Shown here: in pieces, positions 23,441 through 35,513 of the stretch | How the letters are laid out: the number at the start of each line of letters is the position of its first letter | Position numbering within the stretch: position 1 is the first letter of the stretch | DNA from: Citrus sinensis | Lineage: Eukaryota; Streptophyta; Magnoliopsida; Sapindales; Rutaceae | Length of the DNA: 64,000 bases | Assembly (NCBI RefSeq): GCF_022201045.2 | Contig: NC_068563.1 | Location: 27,997,001-28,061,000 of the forward strand | Reading direction: 5' to 3' | Translations under genes and position numbers: made by a program | Notes under the pieces: model-generated | Databases searched by the model: none | What the model saw: the letters and a program-made list of their open reading frames with translations, nothing else | Told to the model about the DNA's origin: nothing

Positions 23441-23794
23441 TTACTACAATATATATTTTTATTGCGCATTGGACTTTGTCTAATGTCCGTAGTCTCATAC
23501 GCAAACTTCCATTTCAGTCCCCAACAAGTAGTGAAATGACAGAAAACCCTTCCGTTAAGTCTCCGTTCGGAAAAACTCCCGTTGAAAAATGGAAGTGATG
23601 CGAAATTCTCGATTCAATTGACAGTTGCAAAATGGCAATACAGAAACTGAAAAAGAATTAAGCCCACACACACCAAACGCAACTCACTTTCATTCCTTAT
23701 TAGATCTGAAAAGAAAACTCACTTAGATCTAATAAGAACGTAAAGTTTTTTTCTGCCTGGTTCTCGAGAAGAAGAACAAGAAAGAAAAAGAAAA

Positions 23795-26700
23795 ATGGAC
23801 AGGTTCATAGACGACTTACCGCCTATGGATCTGATGCGGTCGGAGAAGATGATGTTTGTTCAGCTCATCATTCCTGTTGAGTCTGCTCAACGAGCCGTTT
23901 CGTATCTCGGCGAACTCGGTCTCTTGCAGTTTCGTGATGTAAGTGTTCTGTCGACTCAGATTCGATGTCGCTGTCTTGAATTGTGTTGAAATGAATCTAT
24001 GCATTGTTTATCTGTTTGCTTGTTCTCGGTAGTATTTTAGTTTGTTTAGTTTGATGAGAAAATGGAGGAGAGAAATGGAAAATTTTGGAGTGTGAAGTTT
24101 AATGATATTGTTTTTGGCTCAACGGCCTGCGTCAGTAATGCTAATTATTTAATTTTTGTTATTTGCTCTTTCTGTCATTAGCCTTAAGTCAGATCCGGCT
24201 AGGTTGCGTTGATTAAGTTGAACTGAAGTAATGTATTTTTCGTGTTTGTTTGCTGTGAAAATGGAGAGAAATTAAGGACAGGACTGGAATTTACTTGTTA
24301 ATTAAACATATGTTAGGTATATATGAGCGAAAGAATTTAGAATTTGAATGCCACATTTTCAATACTAATAGGTGAACTCTTGGTTTATGGTTTATTTAGT
24401 GTTAGGATTTTATTTCATGGTTTGACTTAGTTTTTATCTGAATTCTGGTTTATATCAGACATGTTAGCTTTGCCAGTTATGGTTAAGATATGAGAGGTGT
24501 AGGTTTCAAGTGAAGGAACAGGATTTCGTCGTTGCATTTAATTATGTAAGTTAATGATCATTTCCAATTTGGGTAGATCGATCCATAAATTTGATTGTTA
24601 AGTATGGTTCCAGAATCCAGATGCATGCTTTACTAAATATGGCTGAAAGTCCATACTTTTGTAAGCAATAAGACTGCAATTTCTCTAGAATGGGCAAATG
24701 TAGGGTTGCTTTGAGTATTCTGTATTAATCAAAACAAAATTTCACTCTCTTCTTGAGCCAATATATTAGGCACTGTGATACGTAGATATCTTTCAATTGG
24801 TAAACTGCAATTTAATCGCATTTAGACTTACTGCGCCTTATACGTATCAGTGGAAAGTGTGAATCTATTTGGGTCGGTTTGCTTATTGGACCCTGTTTTC
24901 GGGAACTTGGAGTTTTGAATTTGAGGCTTGAAACAGAAAAGAGATCGATAGCTTGGAAGACAGCATTTTTAAGTTTCTTATGGACTGTTTGAAAGGAATA
25001 AATTATGCATGGTTTTGACGGGATTAAATCTTCTTTACACAAGTTTTAGTCTGACTCTATGAGTGTTTTTCTTTATCTTATCCTTTTTCCTCCCTTCTTT
25101 TCTGGGTTTCATATATCTGAAGGAAGTTCTTTTCGGGTACCTGACTCATGTTCTCTTTCTGATTTCAGATTGTATCTCCTAGCAGGTTCATTTGTATACC
25201 TCATCTGAGCCTGATCTTTCTGCTTTCCTTTTGTTTTTTAAAAAAATTATTTGGTTACTTTTAATTGTTGGCAAATTGTGGATTTTCATTTTCGTCTTAA
25301 CTTGAAACTAGTATGTTAAACTGAGTTTTGTGCTCTTGTAGTTTTGAATCAGATACATTATGATTTTTTTCCCCTTTTGCAGTTAAATTCTGACAAAAGC
25401 CCCTTTCAGCGAACATTTGTTAATCAGGTATGTATTGAACTCTATTAGAGCTATTGTTGCTATCAAAATTTTTTATGTTGTCGTACTATAAGATGTTAGT
25501 TGGTATTGTATTAGCCATTTGTTCTTAAATCTTTGTATATGCAGTTTTTGATGTTTCCCGTCTCTCAGTGATTATATTTGTTTCAGTGTATGTATGCCTT
25601 TAGTTAATGTAAACTAGCGCATGTTGTAACGTGCAGTCATCATAATTTTTTATAATCTGTGCTCTATTGTTCGTAATTGCCAAAAGATAGGATAAACATT
25701 TAGCGTGAATGTTTTGAAAATGCTGCAGAATCAGAACCACTTGTAAATTTTTTTGTATTTAAAACAGTTTGCCTTTGGACAAGAATATTCGATCACCATT
25801 TACTATTGCAAATCTTTGTTGTTAATTTGATATGTTGTACTTGAAAATTGTATTGCCTTGTATTATGGTGTTTGAAGTCTTATGACTCTTGACAGGTAAA
25901 GCGATGCGGAGAGATGTCAAGAAAGTTACGATTTTTCAAAGAACAAATAAATAAAGCCGGTCTTCAGTCTTCTGTGCATCCTGTTTCAGGACCTGATCTT
26001 GACTTGGAGGAATTGGAGGTTCATATATATAACATCCCTCATGTTGTTGATACGTTTTAGGTTTTGGTCATGTTTATTACTCCATCAATCATTTGAAGTT
26101 GTAACTTTTTGTTTAGAGGAGGCATCTACCGATACCACTTCATCTTGGTTATGAAATCTTACAGTGTTTTCTTTCCCCAATTTCAGATTCAACTTGCTGA
26201 ACATGAGCATGAGCTAATTGAAACAAACTCGAACAGTGAGAAGCTTCGACAAACATATAATGAGCTCCTAGAGTTCAAAATGGTCCTGCAAAAGGTATTC
26301 ATTTAGGCTGCTTATTTGAGTTAGGGTAATATATTATGAATAATTGTCATTTACTTTTGTGGTTAAATTGGCATCCTAGGTATGCACACATGTTTATCTT
26401 TCTTATCTTTGTTCGTCTCAAACTACCCTCACCGCATGTACTGTCGCTACTATCACAATGAAGCTTATCTGATTTAACCTGAAGAGAATGGTTTCACTAT
26501 TAGTACCACTAAGCTATTGGGTTGGTTGACTATCTGTTGCTTCTAGTATTGATTACAAACGCTGAACCAGAAAACAAAGTACTTTTGTGGGGTTAGCTGC
26601 TGAAATATATTGTTTCCTTTCAAATTAGCACAGACAGGTGATGTGTTTGAATGCTTTCTTTTGTGAAATGGTTTCTTTTGTGATCAGATGGATTTTAGGA

Positions 26701-29700
26701 AGAAGCTCTAGCATCTACTTCTGCATTGCTGTTGCCAAAAGTTGTTTGACAGTTCACAAATACATAAGTGATCAACTTATGGTCTTTTACCTGTTTGGCT
26801 GATGAAGGAATTCTCATTCTTGGTCATGATATATCCTTAATTAAATTTCTGTAAAGTCCAGTTCAAATGTCTCTAACAAAGCTAACCTATTTTAAAATGA
26901 TAAAATTATAACTTGGCTCTAAACTTTTGACAATTGATACTTTTCTATGCCCTTTCTATCTTATGGGGCAATTTCAGGCTGGTGGCTTTCTTGTATCAAG
27001 TAATGGTCATGCAGTTGCTGAGGAAACAGAGTTAAGTGAGAATGTGTACTCAATGAATGACTATGCCGATACAGCATCATTACTTGAACAGGTATCTTCT
27101 GATTTTTCAACGTTGCCTTTGAATTCTTTTCTTTTCAGACATTTATCAGATGGTTTTATTTATTATATATTATTCATTATGCAGGATATTAGGGCTGGGC
27201 CATCAAATCAGTCTGGTCTGAGATTTATCAGTGGGATTATTTGCAAATCCAAAGTTCTTAGATTTGAGAGAATGTTGTTTCGTGCTACAAGAGGCAATAT
27301 GCTTTTCAATCAGGCACCAGCTGATGAAGAGATTATGGATCCTGTAACAGCTGAAATGGTTTAAGTCTCTCTTATTAATATTAACTGCATATTAATTTTA
27401 GCATATTTTTTCACCTTGTATTGCACTTGCCCCACCTTTTGTGATCAGAAGATTTATTTAGTCATTTACAATAAAGATTAATTAATTATCTGCTAATTGA
27501 CTTCTGGTATTCACGTTGCAGGTCGAGAAAACTATATTTGTAGTATTTTTCTCAGGGGAGCAGGCAAGAACAAAGATTTTGAAAATCTGTGAAGCGTTTG
27601 GGGCAAATTGCTATCCTGTTTCTGAAGATTTAACTAAACAGAGGCAAATTATTAGAGAAGTAAGCGTGTTCTTAGCAAAGCTGGCAGATTCCATTTCATG
27701 CATGGAAGAAATATTTTCTGCTCAAATTGATCTCTATTTTCATTTCATTGTTCCGTAAATGGTTTTTTTGTACAGGATTATTTGGAATTCCTTTCAGAAT
27801 TTAACTAATTTTAATCTAATTTTGCTTACATTCATAGTCATACACTGCAACCTTATATGTTAAAAGAAAACGAAAGAGGTGCACTGAATATTTGTTCATT
27901 TATTTATTTATTTATTTTGTTGACACAAGCTTTTATTTGCAGGTTCTGTCACGTCTTTCTGAATTGGAAGCCACATTGGATGCTGGCATTCGCCACAGAA
28001 ACAAGGCACTTACTTCCATTGGATTTCATCTAACAAAATGGATGAATATGGTGAGATGCAGCTCTATCTTTTTTCCTTTGTTTGGCTTCAGTTGAGCTGT
28101 CAACACATTTGATGTTTGCATGACAATAGTTTATGGTGTTTTGAAACAGTGATAACAAAATCCTATTGACTACTTTTTTCCCCCACCAGGTAAGAAGAGA
28201 GAAGGCTGTATATGATACATTGAATATGCTGAATTTCGATGTGACTAAGAAATGTCTTGTTGGAGAGGGCTGGTGTCCTATTTTTGCAAAAGCTCAGGTA
28301 ATTTAGCGTGCCTCTTCCATTTTAATTTTGTATAGATTTACACACGCTAGTTGGTTCTCTGTTGTTTTGCATATTTTCTGAAGAGAGATGAATTAGAATT
28401 TGGTTTATGATTTAACAGATTCAGGAGGTTCTCCAACGTGCAACATTTGATAGCAACTCGCAAGTTGGTACAATATTTCACGTAATGGACTCTATGGAAT
28501 CGCCTCCTACGTATTTTAGAACAAACCGTTTCACAAATGCTTTTCAAGAAATTGTTGATGCATATGGGTTAGTTACCATGCTGCTATTACTTTTTCCCCG
28601 GTTTTTATATGGAAAAAGATTTGTTTTCAACTGGACCACCATGTGACTTGTAAAATGAATGAATGTGAGTTTGAATAATGAGTTTTGTGTACGATATTTT
28701 TCTCTGACACTGTTATTTCCTGGTATAATTTTTATCAAATGCTCTTTGCTGGTATGTGATTTCGGGTGTATGAGATGTCTTGTCTACATGATGACCAGCA
28801 AACTCAAGGATAATGCATTTTCTTGTTCGTTGTTTATCAGTTTCTGTGGAGAACTTATTGTTTGAAATCGGGTTCTCTGTGTCTCCAAACTAAAAGAACT
28901 GATTCAATGGATAATATAATTCAGTTGCTGGTGGTGATAGCTGACTGCTTGATGTCAGTTTAGACTGAATTGGTTAACCAAATTGATGAAGCCTGACTCC
29001 ATCTTCACTCTCATACTTGGTGTTACCAATTTTTTTTTTTTAACATGATCGGAGACAAAATAAGTATATCGAGTTTAAGGAATGTACATAGAAGAGGGAC
29101 AAGAAGTCCACAAAGAAAATGTCAAAAAGTCCCTAATTCCAAAAATCTTACAAATCCTATAGGATCAGAAATTCTATCTAATGATATTACACTGTAGCTA
29201 AATTTTGGTAAACTGAATCAATTAAAATAATTGTATTGATTTATTGAGCTGATGAGTTCTGCACTTCTTATTTATTTATTTATGTCATCTAATGTAACAG
29301 ATCAGATGAATAATGTAACACTTTTATTTGGCAGTGTTGCTAGATATCAAGAGGCAAATCCTGCAGTTTACGCTGTTATTACATTTCCATTTCTTTTTGC
29401 GGTGATGTTTGGGGATTGGGGTCATGGAATATGCTTGTTATTGGGAGCATTAGTCCTAATAGCACGGGAAAGGAAGCTCGGTAATCAGGTATTTGCTGCC
29501 AAATTCTTGCACTAGAAGTTTGAAAGAATGTGTCAAGTATATTTGGCTTGTAATATGAGTTATGGTTCTCAGTTGGGGAAAACCTGCTTCAAAGTATTTA
29601 TTCACTCATGTTACAAGCCAGTTAATGCATCAGTGTTTAAGATTAATTGTTATCATTTGTTTTGATTTTGCTGTTGCTTTTATATTTTGGAATAATTTAT

Positions 29701-32598
29701 CATCACAATGTTGTGATTGTTACTTATATGATAGTTGATAGTGATTTGCATAGTTATGTTGCATATATTTCACTCTGACATGAAATACTTGCATATCAAT
29801 AAGTTGATTTTGGGTAGTTTGTACATAGAAACTTGGAAGCTTTATGGAGATGCTATTTGGTGGGCGCTACGTACTACTTTTGATGTCACTTTTCTCAATT
29901 TACTGTGGGCTGATTTACAATGAATTTTTCTCCGTTCCTTATCACATATTTGGTGGGTCTGCTTATAGATGCCGGGACACTACTTGTAGGTATGTGCTAT
30001 TGGACCTTCTAATTTTAAGTAGAATTCTCATATGCTAGTTCACAACATGCTTAATCTTTACATACTTTACCTGAAGCTTTTATTTGTTGATATGTTGTCT
30101 AGGACTCTGATTAGCCTAAAATGATCAATTTACTTTTTTGGGGCAGCTGTAGCATTTGTTTAGGATTATTTTTCTTGGGTTTTGTGCTCAGGATTTTTGG
30201 CATAAAATTGCTCCCCTAGGATGGATTGATGTTAATATGTTATTTGATATATCAGAAGGACAAAAAGGACCTAAGGGTTGTACTGTTGTCATCTTCTTTC
30301 TGGGCTTGAGAGATGATTTTTGCTTAACTAGTATTTGATTGAACAACAGGGAACTATGGTTGTACAGCACTTTTATATGGATTATTCTAGAGTTAATTTG
30401 TTATAGATTAAGAAACTACATTAGTCATATACCCTGCAATATAATTTAAACCTTGTAGAAGTTAAATAATAACATAGTAATTTTAACTTGTTAGGATGAG
30501 TTTTTGCACCATTTTATTATACTTTTTCCTATCTTGGATACGTCTTGATATATCTGAAAAGTATTTTCTTTGTTTTGCTCTGTGATTGCTTATTTTATGT
30601 TTTGTTTGCTCTTATAAGTGATGCCTACACTGCTGGTTTAGTCAAATATCGAGAGCCATATCCATTTGGTGTTGATCCCAGTTGGCGTGGAAGCCGTTCA
30701 GAACTGCCATTTTTGAACTCTCTCAAAATGAAAATGTCTATTTTGTTGGGTGTGACTCAGATGAACCTTGGAATTATATTAAGTTACTTTGATGCCCGCT
30801 TTTTTGGCAGCTCACTGGATATTAGGTTTGTCTTTCTATCCACCTCTATTCCTCTGACTATATTCCCTGCTTCTTCTTTTCTGTTCTTTATTCCTAGGCA
30901 AGAAAGTGAAGTTATTTTGTATCTTGGTGCTAGGTACCAGTTTGTGCCGCAGTTGATCTTTCTTAACAGTCTCTTTGGTTATCTATCGCTTCTCATTATC
31001 ATCAAGTGGTGCACTGGTTCTCAGGCAGACCTTTACCATGTAATGATCTACATGTTTTTGAGTCCTACTGATGATCTTGGTGAGAATGAATTGTTTTGGG
31101 GCCAGAGACCACTTCAGGCATGATTTCTATTCTTTCATCTATTTATAAAGTGTACGTATGTACAATTTCGTTACTTTCAGATCTAATCAATTCGTTCTTG
31201 AATTTTGCAGATCTTATTGTTGCTTTTGGCTACAGTTGCAGTTCCATGGATGCTGTTTCCAAAACCTTTTATTTTAAGAAAACTTCACACGGAGGTACTA
31301 TGGATCTTCACTTGTGGAATTGTTTTACATGTTTCCTCGAAAACTTTTAGCTAATTTTTGAACATAAATGACTTTCATCTCATGACTATTGCAAATGTTA
31401 ATGGGTCTTTTCTTCTTTCTTCCTTAAAATTTCTCGACCCTCTCCCATGTTATTATAAGTTAAAACATCAGAGTCCAACTTAATGGCCATATATAATAAT
31501 ATATTCTTTCTTGTTATGTGTAATTGATGGATCCCTTGGATTGTCTTGTTAAAATGGATTATTAAGTGTGCATGTTTGCTTCCAATTTTGTCAGCATTCT
31601 AGTGATCTCTGTTTCGATTGTAAAATGAAATAGTGAGGAAATTGAGGAACTGGTTTCGGTGCCTATCCATCTCCATTACCTAAATTCCTTTTGGTTCTCC
31701 TTTAGATTTCTTGATTTTATCTTTTACATATTCATTTTATCTCTCTTTCAAATTCTAAACTTGGTTTTTTCCTTGGCTTTTTTTTTTTTTTTTCTAGAGA
31801 TTTCAAGGTCGCACCTATGGGATACTTGGCACCTCTGAGATGGATCTTGAGGTAGAACCCGATTCTGCACGACAACATCATGAGGACTTTAATTTCAGTG
31901 AGATATTTGTGCACCAAATGATACACTCTATAGAGTTTGTTCTAGGTGCTGTCTCAAACACGGCATCATACCTTCGACTCTGGGCTTTGAGGTACAGCTT
32001 TGAATAATCCTTGAGTTTAACCTAGATCTGTTTTAATGCAACTGTTTAATTGGTATCTATTACTGCTATTGCAGCTTGGCGCACTCTGAATTATCAACTG
32101 TTTTCTATGAGAAAGTGCTCCTCCTTGCCTGGGGGTGAGTTTTTATATTTTACCTTGTGCCACACTGTTTTTCTGCCCTTTTGATTTCCCTCTCATTCTT
32201 TTTATGACTTGCACTTTGTATGTTTCTGGATACAGCGTATATTTTTTTGAAAATGAAAAAAATATTTGTTGATCTTGTCATTCTACCAATTATGGAAGAT
32301 CGAGATAGGAATCACCCAGTTATGATATTCTTATCAATGTGCTGAACAACTTTTTTTTGGTCAGTGCTGACATACAAGAGGAAATTATTGCAGGTATGAT
32401 AACCTTGTTATCCGGTTAGTGGGGCTGGCAGTTTTTGCCTTTGCCACTGCTTTCATATTGCTCATGATGGAGACTCTCAGTGCTTTCTTACATGCATTGC
32501 GTCTTCATTGGGTGGAATTCCAAAACAAATTCTACCATGGGGATGGCTACAAGTTCAGACCTTTCTCGTTTGCCTTAATAAATGATGAGGAAGATTAG
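23795..32598 (+). CDS. VHA-a1: V-type proton ATPase subunit a, VHA-a1 type, 18 exons, 819 aa
   Basis: Subunit a is the membrane stator of the V-ATPase Vo sector and forms the two proton half-channels; plant a1 isoforms act at the trans-Golgi/early endosome. Exons: 23795-23938, 25383-25427, 25896-26018, 26187-26294, 26978-27091, 27185-27358, 27522-27659, 27943-28050, 28190-28297, 28419-28567, 29335-29488, 29829-29989, 30619-30825, 30934-31117, 31211-31294, 31798-31991, 32075-32134 and 32394-32598. The cytosolic N-half contains [19 protein letters not shown] and [15 protein letters not shown], which match a1 better than the vacuolar a2/a3 forms. The C-half has multiple membrane segments and [19 protein letters not shown], with the essential arginine at 727. 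The length is normal. Intron 14 appears to be GC-AG, and intron 13 is 108 nt with no stop. Confidence 0.95.
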
Positions 32599-32711
32599 GT
32601 TTATCATATATCCTTCAGTTTTTGGATTTTTTTTTTCTTGAGAAAGAAACGGAGGCAGATATATGTTCAAATTTGGAAGCCACTTAAGATGGACATCGAT
32701 TAGAATGCCAT

Positions 32712-32783
32712 TGTCGCTGGCTGAGGATCGTTTGCTCTAATATTAGCTGTCGCTGGCTGAGGATCGTTTGCTCTAATATTAGC
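32712..32783 (+). repeat. Perfect 36-bp tandem duplication in the VHA-a 3' flank
   Basis: The 36-base unit beginning TGTCGCTGGCTGAGGATCG is present twice in direct, identical tandem, 113 bases after the stop codon and so probably in the 3' UTR. Confidence 0.95.
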
Positions 32784-32799
32784 ACCACTTTGACTTAGG

Positions 32800-34020
32800 A
32801 ACATGGAATCATGGCTCATTCTCTGGAGGTTCTGGTAAAAAAGAATTTCTGCTTCAGTCATGTTAAGCTATTATCATAGAAGTTTGTATTTTTTGATTTT
32901 TAATTATTATTTTGCACAAATGAGAAAAAGAAAAGAGCAAAGGGAGGGGAAGTTATTACTGTAAAGATGAACTGGCAGTCGTTATACCATGTAGCCATTT
33001 TTGTTGGACTGGGAATTAGATCTATAGTTTTTACACAAACCCACTTGCTGCCATGGACTCACCGGAATTTGAGCCTTATTTTAAACTTAAAATTTTGTCT
33101 TATTCTAATGTAACTATCGATTCGTCAATTATACAGCTTATTTACAGAGAACTTCAAGAATAATAATTTCATTTACATTCTCAGCTTCATCTGTTAATAT
33201 TGCTACTGTATGCTTGGTGGGGATTGTTGTGGATATCCCAATTCTGTTAGAATTGCTTCGTATCACAAGTAGGTAGTCGTGCATCAGGGCATTGAAGAAA
33301 GACGAAGAATTGGATATTGTGGCCAAACATGACCACAGTAAGGCCACTTCTACTAGTGCAAGTCGACTCCCACACATTTTCTCTTTATCGGTGAATTCAT
33401 ATTCAATTCTACATTTTCAATCACATAATGGCAAATGGTCCCGCCATGAGGCCTTCTGTATCCTACTCCATAGAATTAGAATTCCTGTATTTGATTCCGC
33501 AGTCCACGGGTCAATCATTCCCTTTATGATTCACATTACATATTTCTCACTTATTTCTTTTTCCTGAATAGTTCTTGAAGTTAAAAACACCATAACAATA
33601 ACCTTTTGTATCTCAGCTGATGATTTGAGTTTTGCTTATAGAGTCGAAGAATTATTTTTGACGCAAACTTAGGACGGCTGTAATTTTTTTTTTCTTTTGT
33701 TTTGGTCACATAAAAAAAATTCAAATAGCCTCAATTCACCTTATTAGTTGACTCTAAGCCTAAGAGAATCACCAAAAGGTTTTTTAAATTTTACTTTTTA
33801 AATATTTATTTGTTTACCTAAGTGCTAAATAGAAAAGTGAAAAAATAAGTTTTTTCCTCAAAAGAATCTTAAAAAAGGAACAAGTTCATGTTATTTTTAT
33901 CAAATCTTTCCCTTCAAATTTAATTACCCTCCATATTTTCTCGATAAATTTAATTACTCTCATTCCAACTTTCCTTTAACACCATTTGTATAATGTATTT
34001 TTTAAAAGACATAACATTTC
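32800..34020. other. Intergenic DNA, no gene seen
   Basis: The VHA-a 3' flank grades into AT-rich DNA. The overlapping short frames at 33138-33567 on both strands resemble no family and have no splice context. Confidence 0.5.
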
Positions 34021-34024
34021 TTCT

Positions 34025-34865
34025 ATGAGTGCGTTAATTAAATAGGAATTAGAATGAGTTGGAATCGAAATCATAATAAGTTGTTTGTTTGAGCTGTAGG
34101 AATTAAAATCAAAATGAACTGTATTGCTATTGATATATTTACTTTGTTTTGGAATTAAAATCGGAAAGGGTTGGATTATTACGAATTACTAAAAAATTAT
34201 TAATTAATTATTGTTATAATTATTATTTTGTATTTCAATACTTAATTATTATAATTAAAAAAATTATTATTATTATTAATTATTGTTAATATATTAACAT
34301 TATTGCTAACATTAAAATATTAATTAATTATAATACCTTTTATCATTAATAATAATGATAATAAAAACAACAGCGGCAACAACAACGACAATAACTATTT
34401 ATAATCGAAAAAGTTGTTACTGCTGGATCGAGATATAATCATCATCATCGCCGACATCATTGACATCATCATCGACGATGGTTGCTGATACTGCTCAAAG
34501 GCAGTCCAAACGGAGAAGACACCGGCGACCAGCTATTGCTCTACAACCAATGACAATGACAACCGCGATTTGGGTGCAACAATTTGGTTGTTGTGATTTG
34601 GCGGCAACAGCTTGGTTGCAATTTGCTTTATTTTTATTTATTTATAGGAGGGCATTTTTAGAATTTTATAATGTTAATGGGGGTAGAATTGAAACAATTG
34701 GGAATGATAGATTGATTCCCATCTAATCAGTATCTCATTCCCATTCTTACATTAGATGGACTCCACAATTGCAATTTTAATTTCTACTATTATTTTATAA
34801 AATAAATATTGTGAATAATTTTAATTTTGAATTCCGATTCGCAATTGAAAAGTAAATAGATCAAT
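34025..34865. mobile_element. Non-autonomous DNA transposon copy B, about 0.84 kb
   Basis: This is a diverged, inverted relative of the copy at 22366-23283. It shares AAGTTGTTTGTTTGAGC near its left end, the ATCATCATCATCGCCGACATC core and the right-end text that reads GCGAATCGGAATTC on the minus strand. The 88-codon frame at 34460-34726 lies wholly inside the element and covers its trinucleotide-repeat core, so I do not call it a gene. Confidence 0.6.
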
Positions 34866-34883
34866 GATTTCTACTCTTCTTAG

Positions 34884-35282
34884 ACTATGTTTGATACAAC
34901 TTTTCAAGTAGAACTTATTTAAGTAAAGCTTTTATCTAAAAAATTTTAGTTATTTAGTTGTCAATAAAAAATTTTATTAAAAATCTATTAAATTACTTTA
35001 ATAGGTAATTTTTTTAAAATTATGTTATGAAAAAAATAAAATAAATTTGACAAATAAGTAGAAGATATTTTGAATATTTTAATATTTAAAAAAAATTTCA
35101 ACCTCTATTCTCGAAAGCTCAAAATTTGAACTTTTACTAGTAAAGACAAAATAACTTAGTTAAACTCTAAAAGTTCTACTAAAAAAAACTAAATAACAAA
35201 AAAAACTATAATAAAAATTTATAAAATTAAATAAGTACTTATAATCATTAGATAACCATTTAATAGAAATTGAAAAGTTTTC
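34884..35282. mobile_element. AT-rich MITE, about 400 bp; relative at 54366-54760
   Basis: The left text GATACAACTTTTCAAGTAGA is matched in inverted form by AATTGAAAAGTT at the right end. Interior phrases (TTTTATTAAAAAT, AAATTACTTTAAtaGGnnAA, CAACCTCTATTnTC, CTCAAAATTTGAA, AAATAAGTAcTTATnATnATTA) recur in the same order at 54366-54760. It ends about 230 bases before the WD40 gene's start codon, so it may lie in that promoter. Confidence 0.55.
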
Positions 35283-35513
35283 TCGGGCTGACGGCTGTCA
35301 ATTGCCAACATGGTGCTTATTATTTTCGTTTTCACTTGGACTAAATGCGTTTCCACTGTTTCAAAAAAAAGAAAAATGCGTTTCAACTGTTTCTAGGAAA
35401 GGCCACCTCTTATCTCTCTCTCGTGTGAAAAACTCAAAATACAAAAGAAAGGAGAAAGAAAAAAAGAAAAAGAAAAACCACTCACTCTGTCGATAGAGTG
35501 AAATTCTGCTAAA

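Noticed and set aside
33138-33567. Overlapping frames on both strands after the V-ATPase gene
   Set aside because: Mutual antisense shadows with no motif, splice site or homology.
34460-34726. 88-codon open frame rich in Thr/Arg/Ala
   Set aside because: It lies inside the transposon copy at 34025-34865 and covers a trinucleotide-repeat core also found in the other copy.
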